A stretch of 14,093 bases of DNA from positions 1-14,093 of the forward strand of contig VBNZ01000154.1 in the NCBI GenBank assembly GCA_005877675.1. Reading direction: 5' to 3'. The stretch is from Gammaproteobacteria bacterium. GTDB lineage: Bacteria; Pseudomonadota; Gammaproteobacteria; Xanthomonadales; Rhodanobacteraceae. Every line of letters begins with the position of its first letter. Position 1 is the stretch's first letter. Under the pieces are notes generated by a model that worked only from the letters and a program-made list of their open reading frames with translations, did no database searches and was not told the origin of the DNA. The position numbers and the translations under genes were made by a program. Below are positions 7,403-14,000 of the stretch, in pieces.

Positions 7403-7416
7403 TGATGCACATCACA
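7401..7416 (+). promoter_or_regulatory. CRP/Clp-type binding site upstream of the NlpC/P60 gene
   Basis: GGTGATGCACATCACA matches the consensus TGTGA-N6-TCACA at 9 of 10 fixed positions, with a perfect GTGA-N6-TCAC core. In Xanthomonadales the same motif is read by Clp, a CRP homologue that responds to cyclic-di-GMP and controls surface and extracellular functions. It lies about 110 bases before the endopeptidase ATG at 7519 and is therefore placed to regulate it. I could not place a convincing -10/-35 pair between them. An inverted repeat ACCAAA-N13-TTTGGT (7444-7468) lies in the same leader. Confidence 0.55.
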
Positions 7417-7518
7417 GTTTCTGCGGAACTGAACAAAGGATTAACCAAAATCCAACGATTCGTTTGGTAGCGTCGCCCCCTCGTTGTCCCGAAACCAAGA
7501 ATTCGAAGGGGTTGCTGC

Positions 7519-8157
7519 ATGACGCTGAAACGATACGTCGCTCTGGCGACAGTGCTTTATGCCGGGATGGCCTCGTTTCCGCTATTTGCGCAATCGCTGA
7601 TCACGATGACGCCTCGCGCCGCGTCGGAAAACTTCAAACCGGTGGAATTCGCGCAAACTGCAACGAGCGCTCCGGTCGCGCTGCAAGCCGCAGCAGCGCC
7701 CGCGTCCCAGCTTTCGGATCAGGCTGCCCCTGCCGACAAGACCGACCAGGCAATCTCCGATCTGGTGCTGTTCAAGGCTCCGCGCAAGCGTCTCGCCGAT
7801 CTGGCACTCAAATTGCGCGATATCCGTTATGTACGCGGCGGCCACGAGCCTGCGACCGGCTTCGACTGCTCGGGTTTCGTGCACTACGTGTTTCGTCAGA
7901 CCTTCGGCCTGATGCTGCCCTACGACGCGCCCGGCCAGTTTCACGACGGCAAGTACGTCGCGCGCAACCAGATGCAGACCGGCGACCTCGTGTTCTTCCA
8001 CGAGGGCAAGCGCATCAGCCACGTCGGCATCTATCTCGACGACGGCCACTTCATCCATTCGCCGCGTCCAGGCAAGCGCGTGCGTGTCGACAGTCTCGAC
8101 TCGACCTACTGGGCCAAGCGCTTTGCCGGGGCCAAGCGGCCCGACGTGCTGAGCTGA
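7519..8157 (+). CDS. secreted NlpC/P60 (C40) cell-wall endopeptidase
   Basis: This 212-residue exported cysteine peptidase probably cleaves peptide stems of peptidoglycan (D-gamma-Glu-diamino acid bonds). An N-terminal signal peptide (residues 1-25, cut after PLFAQ) is followed by a low-complexity Ala/Gln-rich linker (about 30-80) and the C40 domain (about 90-200). The catalytic Cys117 lies in FDCSGFVHYVF, His168 in HVGIYLDDG and the third residue, His180, in FIHSP. QTGDLVFF is the usual strand before the His. GAAGGGG (7505-7511) sits 7 bases before the ATG. A CRP/Clp-like site lies about 110 bases upstream. The TGA stop is in the same frame as the downstream DUF3574 gene, 57 bases before its apparent start. 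Confidence 0.93.
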   Translation: MTLKRYVALATVLYAGMASFPLFAQSLITMTPRAASENFKPVEFAQTATSAPVALQAAAAPASQLSDQAAPADKTDQAISDLVLFKAPRKRLADLALKLRDIRYVRGGHEPATGFDCSGFVHYVFRQTFGLMLPYDAPGQFHDGKYVARNQMQTGDLVFFHEGKRISHVGIYLDDGHFIHSPRPGKRVRVDSLDSTYWAKRFAGAKRPDVLS

Positions 8158-8214
8158 TCTGCGCGTTGCATCGGCACCGCGAACCCGCCAATACTAGGCG
8201 CGGGATCCTTCGCG

Positions 8215-8625
8215 TTGATCTGCCTGCTTGCGTCCTGTGCTGCGCCCACACCGGCACTGCGCCCGGCGCGCGGCGCCGAGCAGCGCGTGGAGACGGAGCA
8301 TTGGCTGCGCACCGAGCTCTACTTCGGTATCGGCCCGCTCGACGACGTCAGCGCCGCCGCACACCAACAGCGCTGGCGCGAATTCCTCGACCGTGAAATC
8401 ACGCCGCGCTTTCCCGATGGACTCACCATCTACGACGTCCATGGTCAATGGCGTGCCAGCGGCCGCAGCGAGATCCAACACGAGCGCTCGAAGGAAGTAA
8501 TGCTGATCTATCGCGACACCGCCCAACATCGCGCCGACATCGAGGCGATCCGCGCGGCGTGGAAAAAACTCTCCGGCGACGAGTCGGTACTGCGCGTAAC
8601 CCAACCGGCCGAGGTGGCGTTCTGA
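8215..8625 (+). CDS. DUF3574-type putative lipoprotein, start uncertain
   Basis: The body of the protein (WLRTELYFGIG, then FPDGLTIYDVHGQW and KEVMLIYRDT) matches DUF3574, a family of small secreted proteins of unknown function. The only usable start in frame is a TTG at 8215, giving MICLLASC, in which LASC is a lipobox. Seven residues before the cysteine are too few for a signal peptide, and no positive charge precedes it. In the same frame upstream, back to the TGA of the endopeptidase gene (8155-8157), there is no ATG, GTG or TTG, although the codons read PPILGAGSFALICLLASC, like a hydrophobic signal core. A frameshift, a rare start codon or a sequence error is therefore likely, and the coordinates given are the minimal frame. 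The stop overlaps the ATG of the permease gene, so the two are translationally coupled. Confidence 0.72.
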   Translation: MICLLASCAAPTPALRPARGAEQRVETEHWLRTELYFGIGPLDDVSAAAHQQRWREFLDREITPRFPDGLTIYDVHGQWRASGRSEIQHERSKEVMLIYRDTAQHRADIEAIRAAWKKLSGDESVLRVTQPAEVAF

Positions 8626-10199
8626 TGACGACGAGGACAGCGCGGCTGAGCATCACCGCCGGCGACATCAACGGCTTTATCGGCCTTGTCGTCGACAACC
8701 TCTCGGTGCTCGCGTTTCTCGCCGGCGCGCTGATCGGCATCTTTCATTTCCCGCCCGACGTGATCTTCGGCAAGATGTTTCCGGGCACGGCCTTCGGTGC
8801 ACTCGTCGGCAATCTTGTCTACACACGCATGGCGCTGCGCTCGGGTCGCGCGGACGCGTGCGCGATGCCGCTCGGCATCGACGCGCCGACCACGATCGGC
8901 CTCGCCCTGCTCGTGCTCGGCCCCGCCTTCGTCACGTTCAAGCAGCAGGGCATGGACGAGGCCGCCGCGGCGAATGCCACCTGGCAGCTCGGCATGGCCG
9001 CGATGGTCGTGATGGGCGTGCTCAAGACGATCCTGTCGTTTTTCGGCAATGCAGTATTGCGCCATGTACCGCGCGCGGGTCTGCTGGGATCGATCGCCGG
9101 CATCGCGCTGGTACTGATGGGATTTTTCCCGCTCGTCGATATCCTGCGCGTGCCGATCGTCGGGCTCGCTTGCTTCGGCATCGTGCTGTACGCGCTCGTC
9201 GCGCATGCGCGCCTGCCGTTCGGTATGCCCGGCGTGCTGTTCTCGATTCTCGTCGGCGTCGCACTGTACTACTTGCTCGGGCCGCTCGATTTGCTTGGTC
9301 CGGGCTTCCAGGCGCCGGGCGCGCCGCAGTGGCGCTTCAATCTGCCGTGGCCGAATCTCGGCTTTGTCGACGGCATGAAGTACACGCTGCCCTATCTCGC
9401 GCTGATCCTGCCGTTCGGCCTGCTCATGGTCGTCGGCGGCATCAATGTGACCGAGAGCGCGCGCGCCGCGGGCGACGACTACAACGTGCGCGATATTCTG
9501 CTCACCGAGGCACTCGCGACGCTCATTGCCGGCGTCTGCGGCGGCGTTGCGCAGACCACGCCGTACATCGGCCAGCCCGCGTATCGCGCGATGGGCGGAC
9601 GCACCGGGTATACATTTCTCACCGGCGTGTTTCTCGGCCTCGGCGGGGTGTTCGGCTATCTATCGAATCTGGTCGAGCTGATCCCGCTCGCCGTGCTCGC
9701 GCCGATCCTGATCTTCATCGCGATCCACATCACGATGCAGGCGTTCGAGGCGACGCCGCAGAAATATTTCGCCGCTGTCGTGATGGCGTTTTTCCCGGCG
9801 GTGGCGCGCATGCTTGCGATCAAGCTCGGCGATCCGGCGATCGTGCCGCCGGCGAATTTTGCGCAAGCATATGCGAACGCCGATCACGGCCTGCCCGAAC
9901 TTGCCGTGATTGTCATCCTCGGCAATGGCTTCATCATCACCTCGATGGTCTGGGCAAGCTTCGTCGCCGCGCTGATCGACCACCGGCCGCGCCGCGCAAT
10001 GATGATCGTTGTGCTCGGTGGCGTGCTGACACTGTTCGGCATCATTCACTCTGTCGATCCCAATGGCAGCATCTACCTGCCGTGGACGCTCGATGCCGCC
10101 GCGCGCAGCCTCGTGTGGCAATTCACCGCGGCCTATATGGTACTGGCGGCGACGCTTGGCCTGCTTTCGTTACAAAGTACACGGCGAACCAACCTTTAG
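8625..10199 (+). CDS. NCS2/AzgA-like nucleobase-type permease
   Basis: This 524-residue polytopic inner-membrane protein has many hydrophobic segments (about 12-14). The loop QTTPYIGQPAYRAMGGRTG (residues 310-328) resembles the AzgA motif ending GGRTG, and the preceding segment GGINVTESARAAGDDYN (with Glu277) corresponds to the substrate-region helix of NCS2 carriers. Those carriers import purines, xanthine or uracil with protons. The protein is longer than typical AzgA proteins (about 430-460) because of an extended loop after residue 220 and a longer C-terminal part, so the substrate may differ. The ATG at 8625 overlaps the upstream TGA (TGATG) and has GAGGTGG about 8 bases upstream; a longer frame from 8448 would overlap the DUF3574 gene out of frame. 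No purine-metabolism gene is nearby to fix the substrate. Confidence 0.75.
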   Translation: MTTRTARLSITAGDINGFIGLVVDNLSVLAFLAGALIGIFHFPPDVIFGKMFPGTAFGALVGNLVYTRMALRSGRADACAMPLGIDAPTTIGLALLVLGPAFVTFKQQGMDEAAAANATWQLGMAAMVVMGVLKTILSFFGNAVLRHVPRAGLLGSIAGIALVLMGFFPLVDILRVPIVGLACFGIVLYALVAHARLPFGMPGVLFSILVGVALYYLLGPLDLLGPGFQAPGAPQWRFNLPWPNLGFVDGMKYTLPYLALILPFGLLMVVGGINVTESARAAGDDYNVRDILLTEALATLIAGVCGGVAQTTPYIGQPAYRAMGGRTGYTFLTGVFLGLGGVFGYLSNLVELIPLAVLAPILIFIAIHITMQAFEATPQKYFAAVVMAFFPAVARMLAIKLGDPAIVPPANFAQAYANADHGLPELAVIVILGNGFIITSMVWASFVAALIDHRPRRAMMIVVLGGVLTLFGIIHSVDPNGSIYLPWTLDAAARSLVWQFTAAYMVLAATLGLLSLQSTRRTNL

Positions 10200-10232
10200 T
10201 CCGCCATTTATCGGAGAAGTCATGCCATCAGA

Positions 10233-10264
10233 ATAAAATGTTATGTTATCTCATAACATTTTAT
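10233..10264. promoter_or_regulatory. AT-rich palindrome with a Zur-like core, operator candidate for tonB
   Basis: Perfect 13-base arms ATAAAATGTTATG and CATAACATTTTAT flank a 6-base spacer, in otherwise GC-rich DNA. Inside it, slightly off-centre, TGTTATCTCATAACA (10244-10258) has two perfect half sites TGTTAT/ATAACA with the 3-base spacing of the gammaproteobacterial Zur core TGTTATANTATAACA. A third TGTTAT at 10239-10244 overlaps in direct orientation. The element lies 73 bases before the tonB ATG and 33 bases after the permease stop. A zinc-responsive repressor site is the best explanation. Another metalloregulator or a plain hairpin remains possible, because no T-run follows. I could not place a -10/-35 pair with confidence. 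Confidence 0.6.
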
Positions 10265-10292
10265 GTTAGCGTAATTCTCGTGATCGACGGCC

Positions 10293-10308
10293 CCGGCGCT
10301 CGCGCCGG
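10293..10308 (+). repeat. GC-rich hairpin in the tonB leader
   Basis: CCGGCG-CTCG-CGCCGG forms a perfect 6-base stem with a 4-base loop, 15 bases before the tonB ribosome site (GAGGGG, 10323-10328). It would fold strongly in the leader RNA but lacks a T-run and is unlikely to terminate transcription. Confidence 0.35.
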
Positions 10309-10336
10309 AATCTTGACCTCACGAGGGGTGTGCATC

Positions 10337-11005
10337 ATGACTACGTCTGCATTGCATTCTAGCTGGCAGTTTCGCGTTCCTGAATTGAACTGGCCGCGCG
10401 TATCGGCCTACTCCGGCAGTCTTACGTTTCATGTCGCGCTTGCGCTCGCGTTGTTGATACCGCCGGTAGCGATGGAGCTGCGTCACGCGATCGACAATGA
10501 TCCGATCATCGTTACGTTGAAGCCGACCGCGCAGCCCGAGCCGATTGTGGAGCCGGCGCCGCCGACGCCACCGGTCAAACGCAAGATCGCCGCCGCGCCG
10601 CCGGTGCCGACCATCACGATTACCAAGCCGGAGTTCGTGCCCACTGCGCCGGCGAATACGATCGCGCCGCCAGCGGAGGCCGCGCTCGCAGCGCCGTCGA
10701 ATGCCGTGCCGGGCGACGGCGTTGCGGATACGCCGCCGCGCTCGCTCGCTTACGGCAAACGCACTGCGATTGCGTATCCGCGTACCGCGTTGCAGCGCCG
10801 TGAGCAGGGCACGGTGGTATTGCATGTGCTCGTCGGCGTCGATGGTCTCGTGCAGCAGATCGACATAAGCAAGTCGAGTGGCTCACGTGAACTCGACAAT
10901 GCCGCACGCGACGCGGTGCGACATTGGAGTTTTCAGCCGGGCACGCGCGCTGGCGTCGCGTACGCAGCGTGGGCGCTGGTGCCGATCACTTTTTCACTAC
11001 CGTAG
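10337..11005 (+). CDS. tonB: TonB family energy transducer
   Basis: This 222-residue TonB protein passes proton-motive energy from ExbBD to outer-membrane receptors for metals, siderophores, vitamins or glycans. A cytoplasmic start of about 25 residues is followed by one membrane helix (SLTFHVALALALLIPPVAM, residues 29-47) and a periplasmic Pro-rich spacer (about 60-100, with PEPIVEPAPPTPP). The C-terminal TonB domain (about 145-222) contains YPRTALQRREQGTVVLHV, GVDGLV, SSGSRELDNAARDAVRHW and FQPGTRAG. GAGGGG lies 8 bases before the ATG. A longer frame reaching back into the permease gene is not used. No exbB, exbD or receptor is adjacent, so this is a stand-alone tonB. The palindrome 73 bases upstream suggests control by a metal regulator, possibly Zur. 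Confidence 0.92.
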   Translation: MTTSALHSSWQFRVPELNWPRVSAYSGSLTFHVALALALLIPPVAMELRHAIDNDPIIVTLKPTAQPEPIVEPAPPTPPVKRKIAAAPPVPTITITKPEFVPTAPANTIAPPAEAALAAPSNAVPGDGVADTPPRSLAYGKRTAIAYPRTALQRREQGTVVLHVLVGVDGLVQQIDISKSSGSRELDNAARDAVRHWSFQPGTRAGVAYAAWALVPITFSLP

Positions 11006-11034
11006 GCGGTCGATCAGGAGCGCCCCTCACCCGA

Positions 11035-11070
11035 CCCTCTCCCCCGAGCTAAGTTTGTCGGAGGAGAGGG
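11035..11070. repeat. REP-like GC hairpin between convergent tonB and cysteine-dioxygenase genes
   Basis: CCCTCTCCCCCGA and TCGGAGGAGAGGG pair at 12 of 13 positions around a 10-base loop. They are preceded by CCCCTCACCCGA, the lead-in typical of the abundant CCCTCACCC...CCCTCTCC...GGAGAGGG intergenic repeats of Xanthomonadales and other proteobacteria. It sits 30 bases after the tonB stop and 6 bases before the opposing gene's stop, and could act as a bidirectional transcription end or mRNA stabiliser. Confidence 0.6.
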
Positions 11071-11076
11071 GAAGCT

Positions 11077-11667
11077 TTAGATCGATACGCTATCGAGCAC
11101 CGCCTGCTGCTGCGACAGGCGATACAGGTTGTCGCTGACCTCGGTGAACGATTGATACTCGTGCAACACGCCGCCGTACACGTGCAGTGACAGCGCCGCC
11201 TGCGTCGCGGACAGATTGCGGCAGCGATGCACATAGGCCGGATCGGTGAACACCGCGGCATCGCCACAGCCGAGCAGCAGCGAGCGTTGCGGCTGCAATG
11301 CAGGCTCGGTCGGATCGCCGTCGGTGTAGAACTCGTCGACCTGCAGCGCGCCGTCCAGCACCAGTTCGATGCCCCACAGTCCCGCGTGATCGTGCAGCGG
11401 CGTGACATAGCCGGGCGGCCAGGCGATCAGCAGCATGGTGTAGCCGCCGTCGGGGGCCGCCGCGATCAGCTGGCGCCGATAGTGCGGCGTCTGCGTATGC
11501 GCGAAGAATGAGTCTGCGCGTGGACAACCTTCGCTCCATGCGAGCGCGGTGAGCTGATCGCGCAACGTATCGATTTCCTGCGCGCTCAAGTCGCCGCACA
11601 AACCCGCGCTGATATTGCGCAGGGTCTGACTCCAGTCCGCTGCGATTGCAATGTGTTGGTTCTGCAT
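11077..11667 (-). CDS. cysteine dioxygenase family cupin protein
   Basis: This 196-residue cupin of the cysteine dioxygenase type probably oxidises L-cysteine, or a related thiol such as 3-mercaptopropionate, with O2 to the sulfinate, using mononuclear iron. The iron ligands are visible: His92 and His94 in PLHDHAGLWGIE and His147 in YVHRC. The Ser-His-Tyr hydrogen-bond triad of cysteine dioxygenases appears as Ser160-His162-Tyr164 in SLHVYGGVLHEYQ. Length is normal (about 190-200). The ATG at 11667 gives a full domain; its ribosome site is weak. It lies 139 bases downstream of the phospholipase gene on the same strand and converges on tonB. A short inverted repeat TGCCA-CGTA-TGGCA (11696-11709) lies about 29 bases upstream and may be an operator. 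The exact thiol substrate is not settled by these motifs. Confidence 0.88.
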   Translation of the reverse strand: MQNQHIAIAADWSQTLRNISAGLCGDLSAQEIDTLRDQLTALAWSEGCPRADSFFAHTQTPHYRRQLIAAAPDGGYTMLLIAWPPGYVTPLHDHAGLWGIELVLDGALQVDEFYTDGDPTEPALQPQRSLLLGCGDAAVFTDPAYVHRCRNLSATQAALSLHVYGGVLHEYQSFTEVSDNLYRLSQQQAVLDSVSI

Positions 11668-11806
11668 GAGGCACCACTAAATTCGTATTCTTGGTTGCCA
11701 CGTATGGCATCACAGCGGCCGTTACGAAAGCGCTAATACGGCGTGCAGTTTTCCTAAAGCGTGCAGCATTTTTTTTTGGCCGCGTTGCCGCGATGCAGCA
11801 ATGAAT
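11668..11806. other. intergenic spacer between phospholipase C and cysteine dioxygenase genes
   Basis: This 139-base spacer holds a run of nine T on the plus strand (11769-11777), a small CGCG-GCAA-CGCG stem on the minus strand next to it, and the inverted repeat at 11696-11709. The A-run on the transcribed minus strand is the wrong polarity for an intrinsic terminator of the phospholipase gene. The downstream gene may therefore be read from the phospholipase transcript or from a promoter I cannot place here. Confidence 0.4.
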
Positions 11807-13906
11807 TCAGCCAATCGCGGCGCCGATCAGCGGGTCGCTCACGCCGTCTTTGCCGTTCTCGACGTGCCCGGCGAAGTGACGGCGGAATCCGTTGCCGCTG
11901 TCATCACTCACGCTCAAGTCGTACCAGTTGAAACTTGCGCCGAGATCAAAATGCCGCGCGATCGATTGCGCAGGCGCGAGCGTGTACGCCGTGTCAGAAC
12001 CGCCGTAGACATCGACGACACGCAACTTGATCGGTGCGTTGCTCGGGTTGTTCAGGCGCAGCGTGACGAGATTGTTTGCGGCGTCGACGGCGATACGCGC
12101 ATCGGGATCGGGCACACCCAGACCCGCACCGCGCGCGTGTCCGACGAACCGACGATAGAACCCGTTCGGTCCGTGCACCGCGAAATCGTATGCGCCCTGG
12201 GTCGCTGCGAGCATGAACGTCGCGCCCAGCGATTTGCCCGCCTCGACCGTGTACATCCACGGGCCGTCTGCGCGATCGCGCGCGCGCAGGTGAAACACCG
12301 CAGCAGCCGCGCCGCTGTTATCGAACTGCAGCGAGAGATTGCCGAACGCATCGATCAGCGCGCTCGCCTCGAGCGCATACGGTAGCGCGCGCGCGGGGCG
12401 CACGCCGCCTTCCTGCCGCGGCATCTGCGGCGTGTGCGGCGGTTGCGGCTGGTAGTCCGGATGGCGCTGCGCATCGCGCGGTGCGAATGCATCCGTTGCG
12501 GGCAGATGCGGCCACGCCGCGTTCGGATGCGCGAAGTCGAATGCGCTGGTCAGATCGCCGCAGACCGCGCGCCGCCACGGCGAGATATTCGCTTCGATCA
12601 GGTCGGGGTTCGTCGCAGCAAAACGCTGCTCGATAAAGCGGATGATCGAGGTGTGATCGAACAGCTGCGAGTTGACGTACCCGCCGCGGCTCCATGGCGA
12701 GATCACCAGCATCGGCACGCGTGCGCCGAGGCCGTAGGGGCCCGCGCGATAGGCTGCATTGCCGGCGAAGTATTCATGCGTCGTCGCGACGGTCGACGCG
12801 CCTTGCGCAGGCGAGGGCGGGGCGAACGGCGGCGGCACGTGATCGAAGAAACCATCGTTTTCGTCGAAGGTGAGCAGGAGCACCGTCTTGCTCCACACGT
12901 CCGGATTTGCCGTCAGCGCATCGAGAATCTGCGCGACATACCACGCGCCGTAATTCGCCGGCCAGTTCGGATGCTCGGTATAGGCTTCGGGCGCAACGAT
13001 CCACGAGACCTGTGGCAGCGTACCGTTCGCGACATCGGCGGCAAACTGATCGAACAAACCGCCGCCCGTTTTGATATTCGTGCCGCGGCGTGCACCCTCG
13101 TACAGTGCATTGCCGGGTTGCGCATTCTGGTATTGATGAAAGTATAAAAGTGAATTGTCGCCGTAGTTGCCGATGTAGGCATCGCCGGTCCAACCCCAGT
13201 AGCCGCCCGCATCGAGACCGTCGCCGATATCCTGATACACCTTCCAGCCGACGCCGGCGCGTTGCAGCCGCTCCGGATACGTCGACCAGCCGTAGCCCGC
13301 TTCGGCGTTGTCGATCACGGGCCCGCCGCCGGCACCGTCGTTGCCGACATAACCGGTCCACATGTAGTAACGATTCGGATCGGTCGGACCGAGCAGCGAG
13401 CAGTGATAGGCATCGCAGATCGTAAACGCATCGGCGAGCGCGTAGTGGAACGGCACGTCCTCGCGCGTGAGATAGGCCATCGTGGTTGCGCCCTTGGCCG
13501 GCACCCACTGATCGTTCGCGCCAAGATTGCACGCGGCGTGCGAGGAATTCCAATCGTGCGGCAGATCCTCGAGGAACTGCATGCCCAGATCATTTGCGGT
13601 CGGACGGAACGGCAGCACATAGTTGCCACTGCCCTGCGCGACGCGCTGCCGCCAGATCGGTGCCCCGTCGCGCTGAAGTACCGCGCGGGGATCTGAAAAG
13701 CCGCGCACGCCGCGCAGCGCACCGAAGTAGTGATCGAACGAACGATTTTCCTGCATCAGGATCACGATATGTTCGACATCGTTGATCGTGCCCGTCGCGT
13801 TGTGCGCGGGAATGGCCAGCGCGCGGCGGATACTGTTCGGCAGCGCAGCGGCGAGCGCGCCGGCGCCGGCCAGGCGCAGAAAGTTGCGGCGATCGAGTGT
13901 CGTCAT
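11807..13906 (-). CDS. phosphocholine-specific phospholipase C, Tat-exported
   Basis: This 699-residue enzyme of the PlcH/PlcN/AcpA superfamily hydrolyses phosphatidylcholine or sphingomyelin to phosphocholine and diacylglycerol outside the cytoplasm. The N-terminus DRRNFLRLAGAGALAAALP is a twin-arginine signal (Arg6-Arg7), with likely cleavage near residues 32-37. The catalytic domain opens with EHIVILMQENRSFDHYFG (residues 45-62), in which Glu53 and Asn54 match the metal/phosphate site, and includes LLTFDENDGFFDHVPPP with the acidic metal ligands. Two C-terminal domains of the bacterial phospholipase C type follow (about 510-690); each ends in a similar block, FYRRFVGHARGAG and FRRHFAGHVENGKDG. 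Length fits the family (about 690-730). AAAGG lies 6 bases before the ATG at 13906. A cysteine dioxygenase gene follows downstream. Confidence 0.94.
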   Translation of the reverse strand: MTTLDRRNFLRLAGAGALAAALPNSIRRALAIPAHNATGTINDVEHIVILMQENRSFDHYFGALRGVRGFSDPRAVLQRDGAPIWRQRVAQGSGNYVLPFRPTANDLGMQFLEDLPHDWNSSHAACNLGANDQWVPAKGATTMAYLTREDVPFHYALADAFTICDAYHCSLLGPTDPNRYYMWTGYVGNDGAGGGPVIDNAEAGYGWSTYPERLQRAGVGWKVYQDIGDGLDAGGYWGWTGDAYIGNYGDNSLLYFHQYQNAQPGNALYEGARRGTNIKTGGGLFDQFAADVANGTLPQVSWIVAPEAYTEHPNWPANYGAWYVAQILDALTANPDVWSKTVLLLTFDENDGFFDHVPPPFAPPSPAQGASTVATTHEYFAGNAAYRAGPYGLGARVPMLVISPWSRGGYVNSQLFDHTSIIRFIEQRFAATNPDLIEANISPWRRAVCGDLTSAFDFAHPNAAWPHLPATDAFAPRDAQRHPDYQPQPPHTPQMPRQEGGVRPARALPYALEASALIDAFGNLSLQFDNSGAAAAVFHLRARDRADGPWMYTVEAGKSLGATFMLAATQGAYDFAVHGPNGFYRRFVGHARGAGLGVPDPDARIAVDAANNLVTLRLNNPSNAPIKLRVVDVYGGSDTAYTLAPAQSIARHFDLGASFNWYDLSVSDDSGNGFRRHFAGHVENGKDGVSDPLIGAAIG

Positions 13907-13959
13907 GGGAGCCTTTCGTTCGGCGATGGGAGAAATCGCGGACCTCGACGGGAGCCCCT

Positions 13960-13980
13960 GCGCGCCGGTCCATGGCGCGC
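13960..13980. repeat. GC-rich inverted repeat upstream of the phospholipase gene
   Basis: GCGCGCC-GGTCCAT-GGCGCGC has perfect 7-base arms and a 7-base spacer, and lies 54-74 bases before the phospholipase ATG. It could be an operator or a leader hairpin. The rest of the 13907-14000 spacer shows no promoter that I can place with confidence. Confidence 0.35.
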
Positions 13981-14000
13981 AAGACTAGGCTGAGCAGAAG

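Noticed and set aside
8165..8195. Possible promoter TTGCAT...AATACT before the DUF3574 gene
   Set aside because: The spacing of about 19 bases and poor -10 match make it unconvincing.
10293..10308. GC hairpin as an attenuator or terminator in the tonB leader
   Set aside because: No T-run or alternative pairing partner is visible, so only a structural hairpin is reported.
8858..10336. Long plus-strand frame leading into tonB from inside the permease gene
   Set aside because: The upstream part is Arg-rich out-of-frame translation of the permease. The TonB start at 10337 has its own ribosome site and gives the normal topology.
11769..11777. T9 run as an intrinsic terminator
   Set aside because: Genes on both sides are read from the minus strand, where this is an A-run, and no adequate stem precedes the T-run on the plus strand.
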